Positions 51,582-60,476 of a stretch of 64,000 nucleotides of DNA are shown here, piece after piece. Within the stretch, counting starts at the first letter, position 1, and every line of letters starts with the position of its first letter. Below the pieces are notes generated by a model. That model was not told where the DNA came from. It made no database searches and was given only the letters and a program-made list of their open reading frames with translations. The translations under genes were made by a program, and so were the position numbers. Origin of the DNA: Castellaniella sp040276085. GTDB lineage: Bacteria; Pseudomonadota; Gammaproteobacteria; Burkholderiales; Burkholderiaceae_B. The stretch covers positions 222,437 to 286,436 of the forward strand of contig NZ_JBELOK010000005.1 of assembly GCF_040276085.1 (NCBI RefSeq). The letters run 5' to 3'.

Positions 51582-51616
51582 CATACGTGTCCGCTTAACT
51601 ATCGTGGACACGTATG
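51582..51616. promoter_or_regulatory. 11-base inverted repeat over the tnpA start
   Basis: CATACGTGTCC and GGACACGTATG, perfect arms separated by 13 bases. The right arm includes the tnpA ATG at 51614. In RNA this would occlude the ribosome site, and in DNA it could be an operator; either would keep transposase low. Confidence 0.6.
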
Positions 51617-52033
51617 CACCAAGAGCCCAACAACAAGCCACGCCGTCGGCGCCACACCTATCCCGCACAGTTCAAGACCGATCTAGTTGCCCAGTGCATG
51701 GACCCGGCTGTCTCCCTAGCGTCGGTAGCCATCAAGCATGATCTGAACCCCAACGTCTTGCGCCGCTGGGTCATCGAATACGAGCGCCTGGGCCTGCATG
51801 ATGCCGATGCCCAGACCGATGGGGATCGTGCAGTGCTGGCCCCGGCACCCGCGAACTGGCTGCCCTTCGTGCCGGTCCAGACGGTCGCCACCGAGCGACT
51901 GTCTGCACGACCGTCACAGCCCGAGGCCAGGATCCCGTTGACGCTCAGAGGCCAAGGCCTGACCCTCACGCTGGACTGGCCGATGGCTGAACGTCAGGCT
52001 CTAGCCCAGTGGGCGCGCCTGGTTCTGGCATGA
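51614..52033 (+). CDS. tnpA: IS66 accessory protein TnpA
   Basis: 139 residues starting with a basic tail and then a helix-turn-helix (YPAQFKTDLVAQCMDPAVSL with NPNVLRRWVIEYE), the IS66 OrfA/IS3 OrfA-like DNA-binding domain. The C-terminal part (TLRGQGLTLTLDWPMAE) is typical of IS66 TnpA. It looks intact. Its stop overlaps the start of the tnpB remnant by ATGA, the normal IS66 arrangement. Confidence 0.85.
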   Translation: MHQEPNNKPRRRRHTYPAQFKTDLVAQCMDPAVSLASVAIKHDLNPNVLRRWVIEYERLGLHDADAQTDGDRAVLAPAPANWLPFVPVQTVATERLSARPSQPEARIPLTLRGQGLTLTLDWPMAERQALAQWARLVLA

Positions 52034-53148
52034 TCCGCATCGACCGGATCTGGCTGGCCGTCGATCCGATGGACATGCGCGCCGGGCTGGACACGACGCT
52101 CAACGAGAAGCTGACCTTCGAGATTGCGATGCTGCGCCGCTTCCGGTTCGGCAAGCGTAGCGAACAGTTGCCACCCGGTGTGCAGGGCAGCCTGCTGGAG
52201 GAAGCCGTTGACGAGGATATGGTCGAGATCGAAGCGCAACTGGCAGCCTTGGCCCCCAAGGCCGATCCGGTCACGCCGCTTAAGGATCAACCCAAGCGCG
52301 CCGCCTTGCCGCCGGAACTGCCCCGCATCGAGATCCTGGCGCACCGGGTGCTGCATGCCGACGAGACGCCGGTCAAGTTGCTCAAGCCTGGTAGCCGTGC
52401 CATCCACAAGGCGTACCTGTGGGCTTACACCCCGGGTGCCTTCGAGGGTCTGAACGCCGTCGTCTATGACTTTACCGAAGGCCGTGCCGGGGCGCATGCC
52501 CGGGAGTTCTTCGGAAACTGGACCGGAAGCCTGGTCTGCGATGATTACGTCGGCTACAAGGCCTGCTTCACCCAAGGTATCACCGAAGTGGGCTGCATGG
52601 CGCACGCCCGGCGCAAGTTCTTCGATCTGCACGCGGCCAGCCAGTGCCCGGTCGCTGCGCAGGCGTTGGAATCCATCGGCGGTCTGTACACCATCGAACG
52701 TGAGCTCAAGGGTCTATCCCCGGATGATCGCTTGAGGCAACGCCAGCAGGTCGCCAAACCGCTGGCGGACAAATACCATGAGTGGATGCTGGCCCAGCGC
52801 CAGAAGGTGCCGGACGGTTCGGGCACGGCCCGGGCGCTGGATTACAGCCTGAAGCGCTGGGTGGCGCTGACGCGCTACTTGGACGATGGGATGCTGCCCA
52901 TCGACAACAACCGGATCGAGCAACAGATCCGGCCCATCGCCGTGGGCCGCAACAACTGGCTGTTCGCGGGGTCCTTGCGTGCTGGCAAACGGGCGGCAGC
53001 GGTCATGAGTCTGGTGCAGTCGGCCAAACTCAATGGTCATGATCCGTATGCATACCTGAAGGACGTGCTCACACGCCTGCCCACGCATCCGAACAGCCGG
53101 ATCGAGGAATTGTTGCCGCATCGCTGGCAACTAACATCAGGCTGTTGA
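52030..53148 (+). pseudogene. TnpB-TnpC hybrid with internal deletions
   Basis: One open frame of 372 residues made from pieces. MIRIDRIWLAVDPMDMRAGL is the TnpB start and stops after about 24 residues. MLRRFRFGKRSEQLP and following residues come from the TnpC N terminus. The frame then jumps at PELPRIE to ILAHRVLHADETPVKLL, omitting the zinc-binding and linker region of TnpC. The catalytic DDE domain (HADETPV, CDDYVGYK, NNRIEQQIRP) and C terminus are complete. Both deletions keep the frame. The missing parts make it almost certainly inactive. Confidence 0.8.
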
Positions 53149-53255
53149 TCCTCGTCGGTTGAATTCTGACCCACCGGCATCACTTCCGCGCACACACATG
53201 AAAGGCTGCGGCCGCCTGTCGGCGGCCGTCAATGTGTGTTCGCCGGACGGTAACT

Positions 53256-53522
53256 GAAATATCGCCCACTGTTCTCTCCCAGTGCAACAACTGGGTCACC
53301 TTCCGGCTGACTTCAGAAAAGGACTTGGCTGCAGTACAAACCGCCAGTGAATGGGCTGACTGCCGCGATGTAAAACGCATTGCAGGGTTAGCCCGCCAGA
53401 CGGCGATTGTCTTCGGTGGAAGTATCTCTATGCCGACAATGGTGCGGGCACCTGATGCTTCACCTACACCAAGCTCTGATGACGGAGCGTTTGCTACCTG
53501 GGGGTCATCACCGCCAATATGA
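53256..53522 (+). pseudogene. 3' fragment of a HerA-type ATPase/helicase gene
   Basis: Directly after the IS66 right end the frame reads EISPTVLSQCNNWVTFRLTS then RDVKRIAGLARQTAIVFGG. This is the conserved C-terminal part of HerA/DUF87 hexameric ATPases (the S-P-T-V-L-S-Q-C-N motif). The Walker motifs would be upstream and are absent. The stop is at 53520-53522. HerA proteins commonly partner with nucleases or Sir2 in defence systems, so an earlier system was probably destroyed by the IS. Confidence 0.72.
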
Positions 53523-53547
53523 CCTCCAAGCATGGGATAGCATTAAA

Positions 53548-53868
53548 TCACTGTTCTAGGTCTCTCAGCAGAACTATTTCAACATCAGCATGGCCAAAGT
53601 TCGCAGTGTGCTCTTTACCTTCTCTCCCGTGATACCAAAACGTATGGTCACCCTCTCCTTTACGCTGCCGATAGAAGTTATAGGAATATTTCTTCTTTAA
53701 AAGCAGCGCCCGGAGCGCTGGAAAGTCGATACCGTTTGAATCCTGTATATAAACCTCGTCTCCCAACCCTCCTATCACCCACAATTCAATCTCATCGGCA
53801 CGCATTGCACAATAAACATCAGGGTCTAACATCGCATTCAACTTGAATTCAAAAACACGCAGGGTCAT
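53548..53868 (-). CDS. hypothetical protein
   Basis: 106 residues from the ATG at 53868, which has AAGGAA upstream; an in-frame start at 53943 is less likely. It contains RADEIELWVIGGLGDEVYIQ, then a Lys/Tyr-rich stretch (KKKYSYNFYRQRKG) and ends ADVEIVLLRDLEQ. No domain is recognised. The A+T content is higher than in its neighbours, suggesting a separate origin. It lies between the HerA fragment and the nuclease gene. Confidence 0.5.
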   Translation of the reverse strand: MTLRVFEFKLNAMLDPDVYCAMRADEIELWVIGGLGDEVYIQDSNGIDFPALRALLLKKKYSYNFYRQRKGEGDHTFWYHGREGKEHTANFGHADVEIVLLRDLEQ

Positions 53869-54033
53869 GGTATTCCTTTGCAATCGATGCCACATAGCAA
53901 CACTAAAAAGATATCCGAAATTTTCCAGAATGCAAAATTCCAATCTGCATCCGGCGCTGACGACATTACCTATCTCCTGCTCACGCCTGATTCAGCAATA
54001 AAATTTGAAACCCTTACCGCTAACTGAGTGACT

Positions 54034-55485
54034 TTAGGTCTTCGACCCTGAGGTCTTGTTATCACGACTGGCGTCAATAAGCACCACATCCTCTCGCCCC
54101 TCAAGCTTCAAGTCGCGAAGGATACTAATCACCTTCTCTAGCTCCTTTTCTGAGAAATACAAGATAACCTTAATGCCTTGTTTGGTCTGATTAGCCTTCG
54201 CATAGACTTCGACCTGCTTTTCCAGATTCCGTCTCAACCCCGTATTGCTCGCCAGCTTGAACTCAACCAGGCTAGCGTTCTGTTTTCCTTTTGAGACCTT
54301 GTAATCTACCGGGCCTCGCCCATTATTCACCTCGGCGTTCACGTCGAAAGCCGTTGCGTACCAGGTAAGCCGGAACATGGTGTGAAGGTCGCTCTCCCTC
54401 TTCACAGGGACACCTTTCACATAGAAGACACGATACCCATCATTGTCTTCAATAACGTGTTTTAGGTACTTCACACGTTGAAGAGTCTCCTTGTAGGAAT
54501 TTCCTCTTTCATAGAATTCAGTGCCCATGAGATGCTTTAAAACCAGTTCACGGATATTTTCCACAAATTGAATTTGTGTTTCCTGAACCTTCTTATTACT
54601 GGCTCTATGGGCGGCTGGAGCGTCCTCTTCCTTAAATTTAATGTAATAATCAATCAGCTCGGTGAATTCCTCGATGGTGCGCAGTGCGGCAGCATCACAT
54701 TCTTTTTTGGTTGAGCGTTCGTTAATTTGACGCAAAAAATGGTCGTTGATTTATACACGAAGATGTTCATCAGGCAGCGACTCTCGAAGCTGGAAGAACT
54801 GGTTAACCATGTCTCCTTGATTAATCCAAGCGTCGTCCCGCGTCAGAATCTCGCATGGAGTCAGGATGACATAGTCACCCGCATGCCATGGCAATGTGAA
54901 GTGCCCAGATTGCCAGCGCTGAGTTTCATAGTTAAAACTCACTCGGTCTATGTGGATTCGCTTCGTTTGAGCTTCCTTTAGGTGTTGCTTCACGAATTCT
55001 TCTGTGTATTTGAGTAGGTAGCCCTTTATAAGATTGGTGGTGAAATCACTCAGGTGGTCCCGGCCAACACCACCGCTCAACAAGCCAAGCTTCTCCAGGT
55101 GAGAGCCTTTGGTGAGCTGCTCCTTCCCAAAGTCTCGGAAAACCTTTTGGAAGTTGAGAGCAAGGGCTTGAGCAAAGCTCTTGCCAAGGCCCGTTCCACT
55201 ATTCCCTTGCTTGCTGAGTCCAAGCCAGTTCTGCTTGACTTCCTTGAAGAGTAGCCAATGAGAGATTGAACCTTCGGTCAACTCGTCGGCTTGAGCTCTG
55301 TCCCGCACAAACACGAGATAGTTGATGATATCGTCATGTAGGGCATGAATCTCTGGACGTTTACTATCGAAGAGCAGAAAGGGGTCAATGAATAGCGGCA
55401 GGTCGTTTACCAACGCAATATTGAATGCACCATATGCCTCGATAGCTTTAGGTTCAACCTGAAAAACGTCAGAGAAATAAATCAT
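54034..55485 (-). pseudogene. PD-(D/E)XK nuclease-like gene split by an in-frame stop
   Basis: One gene of about 484 codons broken by a single TAA at 54751-54753. Before it the frame reads SLPDEHLRV; after it, in the same frame, INDHFLRQINERSTKKE. No base is lost or gained. The first part (from ATG 55485: MIYFSDVFQVEPKAIEAYGA) is uncharacterised. The second part has GPVDYKVSKGK followed by LVEFKLA, a D-x-(E)-x-K pattern of PD-(D/E)XK nucleases. It follows hsdR by 27 bases, so it is the last gene of the restriction operon. TAC or TAT to TAA, or a sequencing error, would explain the break. Confidence 0.75.
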
Positions 55486-55512
55486 GCGCACTAACCCCTT
55501 TTTTCATTTCCG

Positions 55513-58500
55513 TTAGATGCTGTCACCCTCTGATGGCTGACGCTGAGCGAAAGCCCGATACACCATCTTTGCCAGCATCCCCTGCATGGCAGCAAAAATC
55601 CGTTCGTCCTTCAGGAGCTGGCCTGCAATTGAGTTATGCGCATCCTGACTATCCAAGATGATGTCGGTCAGCCGGTCTTTGAAGTCCCCCATGCGGAACT
55701 GCTCTTCGGTGTTGTTTGCAGCCTGCTCAGCAAGTGTCTCGTCCTCCAGCAGCTTGCCATGCAGCGTGGTGACGTAGCCAATCAGGTCGGCCTCGGTCAG
55801 GTCGCCAGAAAATAGGTCGTTCATCTTCTCGACGACTTCGGCCAGGGGCTTTTTCTCGTCCTCAACACCCTTCCCAGAACCAGCTTCTGAAATCCGCTGC
55901 AACTTCACGATTTCTCCGCTGGACAAATCTAGCCGCATTTGTCCAAGCCCCTGTAAGCGATAGTGCGTCAAGCGAACATCCGAGTCTAGGTCTATTGCCG
56001 TGTCTGAGCCGTGCTCTGCAATACGCGGCATCAAGTTCTTGCCAAAGGCGTAGCGCTTCTCCAAGTCTGAATCGTTGTAGGGGACAATTTGGGAAAGGAA
56101 GTCATACAGCCGCAGGAACGTCCCCAGGTCGCGTCGGAATTGCTCTGCGGCCTCTTCCTCCAACGAGTGGAAAAAACGGTCTGCGGCAGGCTTGAGGAAT
56201 TGGTGCAGGGATGCCTGCTTGCGCTTGGGGTCAAAGAACACCTGCGCGAACCCATCCACTTCCGCGGGGAAGTAGACGCCGGCCTGGTCCAGCTTGATTT
56301 GAAGCTCATGGACGATGTTGGGGTCCGTGACATCCTCGAGTTCGGCCGCACGGTAATACGGCTTGAAGGACTCCAGAATTTCGTCGGGCTTGTTCACGAA
56401 GTCGAGAACGAACGTGTCATCCTTGCCTGGGAGGATACGGTTTAGCCGGGAAAGGGTCTGGACAGCCAGCACCCCAGACAGGCGTTTGTCGACATACATG
56501 GTGTGCAGCAGGGGCTGGTCAAAGCCGGTCTGGTACTTGTTGGCCACCAGCAGGATGCGGTAATCATCCCCCTTGAAGGCCTCAGATGGTTCGACGCCCC
56601 CAATCCCTGGGTTCATGCTGGCCTCAGTGAAATCATCCGGACCGGAATCGGGGTCCTCGACCTTGCCCGAGAACGCCACAAGGGTGCGCAGTTCCGTCTG
56701 GTAACCGCGCTCCTTGATGTACCGGTCTATGGCCAGCTTGTAGCGCACAGCGGCTTTGCGGCTGCCCGTGACCACCATGGCTTTCGCTTGGCCACCAATT
56801 TTGGAGGCCACGTGCTCGCGGAAATGCTCAACGATGACCACAACCTTCTGAGCGATATTGTGTGGATGCAGGATAGCGTATCGAGCGAGCACGGCCTTGG
56901 CTTTGCCCTGAGGGACGAGCTTTTCATCTGACAGCGCACCGAGCTTGTAGAACATCTTGTAGGACGTGTAGTTCTTCAGCACGTCGAGGATGAAGCCCTC
57001 CTCGATGGCCTGGCGCATCGAATACACATGGAAGGGCTCCGGCAAGCCTGTCGCTGCGTTGGGCCGGCCAAAAAGTTCCATTGTCTTGCCCTTCGGCGTG
57101 GCCGTGAAGGCGAAATATGAGACATTCTTCGGACGCATCCGAGAGGACATCACCTCATTGACAACATCCTCGGATGTCACGTCCTCCGGGTCGATTTCAA
57201 CGTCTGCCGGAACCTCGACCGTCTCGCCATCCAGCTCCACCTGAACCGCAGGTGCTGACAATGACTTTTCGCCGGAGGTGAGTGCAATTTTCATGTTCCG
57301 AGCGGCTGTACCCGACTGGCTCGAGTGCGCTTCGTCGACGATGATGGCAAAGCGCTTGCCCTTCATCCCCTTTACCTTATCCAGGATGAATGGGAATTTC
57401 TGGATGGTGGTGACCACCACGGGCGTGCCCTTCATCAGGGCTTCTGCCAGCTGCTGGCTGTTCTTGTCGATTTTCTGGACGACGCCAGACTTGTGTTCGA
57501 ACTGGCTTATGGTCTCTTGCAGCTGCTTGTCCAACACCCGCCGGTCAGTGATGACGATGACCGAGTCGAAGATTTTATTGTCTGCAGCATCATGCAGATT
57601 GGCCATGCGGTGTGCCGACCAGGCAATCGAGTTCGATTTCCCGGAACCTGCAGAGTGCTGAACCAGGTAGACCTGTCCAGCGCCTTCCTGCGCCACCGTG
57701 TCAACAAGATTTCGGACGACATCAAGCTGGTGAAAGCGAGGGAAGATGAGTGTTTCCTTGACCCGCTTCTTGCCGGTCTTCGGGTCCTCGTCCTGTTTCA
57801 CCTCCAGGTGCAGGAAGTTGCCCAGAATATCGAGCCAGACGTCCTTGGCCCACACTTGCTCCCAAAGGTACCAGGTGGGGTAGCCCTTGCCCTCGGGTGC
57901 CGGCGGGTTGCCCGCGGTGGCGCCGCCCACGCCATCGGGTCGGCCCAGATTGAACGGCAGAAAATAGGTTTTTTCGCCGTCCAGCTTTGTCGTCATGAAC
58001 ACTTCGTCGGTCGATACCGCGAAGTGGACGAGCGCCCGGGTCTTGAATTGCAGGAGGGCCTCCGGCTCTTTGGACTTGGCGTCCTTGGGCAGGCGGTCCT
58101 TCTTGTACTGGATGATGGCATCCTTGATGTTCTGCGTGAGGTCAGTCTTGAGCTCAGCGGTGGACACCGGTAGGCCGTTCAGAAAATGCACCAGGTCAAT
58201 GCTGTTCTCATTGTGCAGGCTGTAGTGCAACTGGCGAATGACCGTCAGGCGGTTCTTCTCGTACCAGGCCCACAACTGAGGATTTTTCTTGTTGGCAGGC
58301 CGGAACTGGCAGAGGAAGAACTTAGCATCACGGTCCTTGAAGCCGTGGCGCAGCAAATGCAGCGTGCCATGCTTGTCGAGCTGTTCGGCCACGCGCTTCA
58401 CAAACATGGCCTCTGATTGGCCGTTGTGCCACTTCTTGAATTTGGCCCACTCCGCCGGCTGCGTCTCCTGGACAAAGGCCAGGAGGTCATCTGGGAACAA

Positions 58501-58629
58501 GGCGAGCTCGCGGCTATAGGATGCGGCTTCCTTCGGGTGCGTGAGGACGGCCCAGCCGTTTGTGGCCAAATGGTCGCAAAGTTCATTTTCGAAGATTCGT
58601 TCAGTGTGGACGTTTGATAGCTTGGCCAT
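55513..58629 (-). CDS. hsdR: type I restriction enzyme R subunit
   Basis: 1038 residues. The N-terminal nuclease motif is IDLVHFLNGLPVSTAELK (Asp146, Glu159, Lys161). The SF2 translocase motifs follow: HSAGSGKS near 330, VDEAHSSQSG, FAFTATPKG, then TGFDQPLLHTMYVDKRL and LSRLNR. It cuts unmodified DNA after translocation as part of HsdR2M2S. ATG 58629 is preferred to the TTG two codons earlier. It starts 12 bases after the GIY-YIG gene. No lesion is visible. Confidence 0.95.
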   Translation of the reverse strand: MAKLSNVHTERIFENELCDHLATNGWAVLTHPKEAASYSRELALFPDDLLAFVQETQPAEWAKFKKWHNGQSEAMFVKRVAEQLDKHGTLHLLRHGFKDRDAKFFLCQFRPANKKNPQLWAWYEKNRLTVIRQLHYSLHNENSIDLVHFLNGLPVSTAELKTDLTQNIKDAIIQYKKDRLPKDAKSKEPEALLQFKTRALVHFAVSTDEVFMTTKLDGEKTYFLPFNLGRPDGVGGATAGNPPAPEGKGYPTWYLWEQVWAKDVWLDILGNFLHLEVKQDEDPKTGKKRVKETLIFPRFHQLDVVRNLVDTVAQEGAGQVYLVQHSAGSGKSNSIAWSAHRMANLHDAADNKIFDSVIVITDRRVLDKQLQETISQFEHKSGVVQKIDKNSQQLAEALMKGTPVVVTTIQKFPFILDKVKGMKGKRFAIIVDEAHSSQSGTAARNMKIALTSGEKSLSAPAVQVELDGETVEVPADVEIDPEDVTSEDVVNEVMSSRMRPKNVSYFAFTATPKGKTMELFGRPNAATGLPEPFHVYSMRQAIEEGFILDVLKNYTSYKMFYKLGALSDEKLVPQGKAKAVLARYAILHPHNIAQKVVVIVEHFREHVASKIGGQAKAMVVTGSRKAAVRYKLAIDRYIKERGYQTELRTLVAFSGKVEDPDSGPDDFTEASMNPGIGGVEPSEAFKGDDYRILLVANKYQTGFDQPLLHTMYVDKRLSGVLAVQTLSRLNRILPGKDDTFVLDFVNKPDEILESFKPYYRAAELEDVTDPNIVHELQIKLDQAGVYFPAEVDGFAQVFFDPKRKQASLHQFLKPAADRFFHSLEEEAAEQFRRDLGTFLRLYDFLSQIVPYNDSDLEKRYAFGKNLMPRIAEHGSDTAIDLDSDVRLTHYRLQGLGQMRLDLSSGEIVKLQRISEAGSGKGVEDEKKPLAEVVEKMNDLFSGDLTEADLIGYVTTLHGKLLEDETLAEQAANNTEEQFRMGDFKDRLTDIILDSQDAHNSIAGQLLKDERIFAAMQGMLAKMVYRAFAQRQPSEGDSI

Positions 58630-58641
58630 CCCCAACCCTTT

Positions 58642-59526
58642 TTATTCGTCAGTCGTGGCGAGGTTCGCGCCCCGCTTCAATTCGTCTAGCGTGACGCCTT
58701 TATCGTTCTTCCACTCGCGCCAGCCATTAGCCGCGCTGCCGACAATCGCGGCGGCAGCACCACTAGGCGTTCCGAATAGAACATCCTCTTTGAAGACCAG
58801 CACGCCATCTTCCAATGCAACCTTGCCTTCTTGCATCAGGGATTCACGCTGCTTTGCATAGGCCCGTTGAAGATGGGCCTTGCTCACAGCGCCTCTGCCG
58901 ACGGAGCCCTTGAGAACAACGAAGCCTTCCTCCGTGTACTCGCCCACGGCTTTGGTGCCAGCGCGGTTGCAGTAGAACAGCTCGGTGTATTTGGAGGACT
59001 GGCCCTCACTGGAAGATAACGGCTTAAAGACTGGATATCCCAGTGTTGCCAGGAGTGTTCGACCGGTGTCGAAGATTTCATGGCAATCAGCCTCCAGAGG
59101 CGCTGGCGTGTGAGGCTTGCTGCCATCATTGCCGTTCTCTGTCTGATAACGGCCGATTGCCTTGGCCTGCTGGATACACAGCCATTCCAGGAAAAGCGCA
59201 TGTGTCTGTGTGAGGCTATTGGTGCGCGAAATGAGCACAACGGCCCGCTGCCAGAAGTCCTTTTCCTTGTTGTGCTTGGCCAAACGCTTGCGCAGGTCTC
59301 CAGTCTGGCCGATATAGAGCCTCTGGGAGGCCCCATCTTCGCCCTGTCCGAACAGGAAATAGACTGCGACTTGACCACTCTCCGGCATTGCGATGAAGTC
59401 TGGAAGAAGTTTTCTGGGGACTTCGATGGCTTGGACGATGCGCGTGGTGATTTCAGCCACGCGGATTCCCTGCGGGTCGCCTGTAGGCAAGAATATCTGG
59501 ATGGTCTTAGGAGTGGGGATTGTCAT
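58642..59526 (-). CDS. GIY-YIG nuclease domain with DUF4357
   Basis: 294 residues. The GIY-YIG core is at about residues 50-110: QVAVYFLFGQ, RLYIGQTGDLRKRLAKHN and a Glu in LFLEWLCIQQ. This is followed by a DUF4357-type C-terminal region (LQRAYAKQRESLMQEGKVAL, VFKEDVLFGTPSGAAA). Such proteins often sit in type I restriction operons; the role is unproven and could be extra cleavage of invading DNA. It overlaps the preceding gene by ATGA, so it is translationally coupled to it. Confidence 0.82.
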   Translation of the reverse strand: MTIPTPKTIQIFLPTGDPQGIRVAEITTRIVQAIEVPRKLLPDFIAMPESGQVAVYFLFGQGEDGASQRLYIGQTGDLRKRLAKHNKEKDFWQRAVVLISRTNSLTQTHALFLEWLCIQQAKAIGRYQTENGNDGSKPHTPAPLEADCHEIFDTGRTLLATLGYPVFKPLSSSEGQSSKYTELFYCNRAGTKAVGEYTEEGFVVLKGSVGRGAVSKAHLQRAYAKQRESLMQEGKVALEDGVLVFKEDVLFGTPSGAAAAIVGSAANGWREWKNDKGVTLDELKRGANLATTDE

Positions 59527-60476
59527 TCAGACCTACCGTTATATCTGGCCAACAAATCAGCGGTTTTTGGACTAGTGCGCAAGTCCTTTAAAACCTCTAA
59601 AACCGCATGATTTGCCAGCAAAGCAAATTCCTCAACAGAAAATTTCATTTCATATCTAACGTTGGTGGAACAAGAGGCCAATTCCAACGCCGCTATATTG
59701 ATGGCAATGCCATGCTGGTTACTCAGCAGCGCCCCTAGAGATTCCAATTTGTGCGCATTGGCACCTTTTTGTGGAAAATCAGAACCACCAATAGCGAGCA
59801 ATCCTTTCAAGGTCTTTTCGATGGCTTGCAGTGCTCCCCAACGAGCTTGCACATATCGCTGGCCCATGACATCTTCTGTGCTCTGGTCATAATCAGAACG
59901 AGCAATACATAACAGGTCGGTGCTGGGTAAATCAGTTCGCCATTGCAAGCTTTGAAGACTGGAGACATAGAAGTCGAAATATTCTTTCAACTCAGAATCT
60001 TTCAATCTGTCAACCATACCTTGCTGCAACCCTTCTACCGCACAGAGCACGTTATATGAAGCTGGCACACTCGAACGTCCAGGATTTTCCCCGCTATTCT
60101 CTAAATTACGGTCAAGAAACAAGGAAACCTTGCCAAAGACCAGCCCGAACCTAACTTTCCAAATAGCATTCCCAAGCTTGAAGGGAGCGTGGCCATATGC
60201 CATTTCCATCTTCAACTTATCAGCAAAGACGTGTTCATACCAACGATTTGCTTTGGCCATGAGGACGTTCCCCTCAAAACCGGGAGAGTCCGCCAAAGCA
60301 TCAGGGGGTAGCACTTGCCCACCCCATTTGAAGGCTTCCCAAAAGAGCCGACCGGTCATTAGCGGTCGTTGAGGCGGTTGGAGACCTCCATCTGCCAAAT
60401 GCTTGTCGATGGCTTGCATCAAGGCCTCAAACTCGTGCTCCGTCTCCGGATATTTCGGCCAACTAAAGGAGCTCAT
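59523..60476 (-). CDS. HEPN-like protein in the restriction operon
   Basis: 317 residues, coupled by ATGA overlaps on both sides (hsdS and the GIY-YIG gene). The C-terminal ~110 residues form helices (YVQARWGALQAIEKTLKGLL and GANAHKLESLGALLS) like HEPN or AbiV-type domains. The N-terminal two thirds are not recognised. No R-x4-6-H motif is evident, so catalytic activity is doubtful. Its tight coupling to hsdS implies a role in the restriction system, perhaps modulation or an abortive back-up. Confidence 0.55.
   Translation of the reverse strand: MSSFSWPKYPETEHEFEALMQAIDKHLADGGLQPPQRPLMTGRLFWEAFKWGGQVLPPDALADSPGFEGNVLMAKANRWYEHVFADKLKMEMAYGHAPFKLGNAIWKVRFGLVFGKVSLFLDRNLENSGENPGRSSVPASYNVLCAVEGLQQGMVDRLKDSELKEYFDFYVSSLQSLQWRTDLPSTDLLCIARSDYDQSTEDVMGQRYVQARWGALQAIEKTLKGLLAIGGSDFPQKGANAHKLESLGALLSNQHGIAINIAALELASCSTNVRYEMKFSVEEFALLANHAVLEVLKDLRTSPKTADLLARYNGRSE

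Larger units (their letters stand above)
51534..53254 (+). mobile_element. IS66-family element, internally deleted
   Basis: Terminal inverted repeats are GTATCCGTCCGGCGAACGCA at the left (from 51534) and the complement of GTTACCGTCCGGCGAACACA at the right (ending 53254), about 18 of 21 matching. The 1.72 kb length is well below the ~2.5 kb of intact IS66 elements, because most of tnpB and parts of tnpC are missing. Flanking octamers (ATATGTTT and TGAAATAT) do not match, so no target duplication is left. A long stem-loop with CGGCCGCC/GGCGGCCG lies at 53209-53228 inside the right end. Confidence 0.85.
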
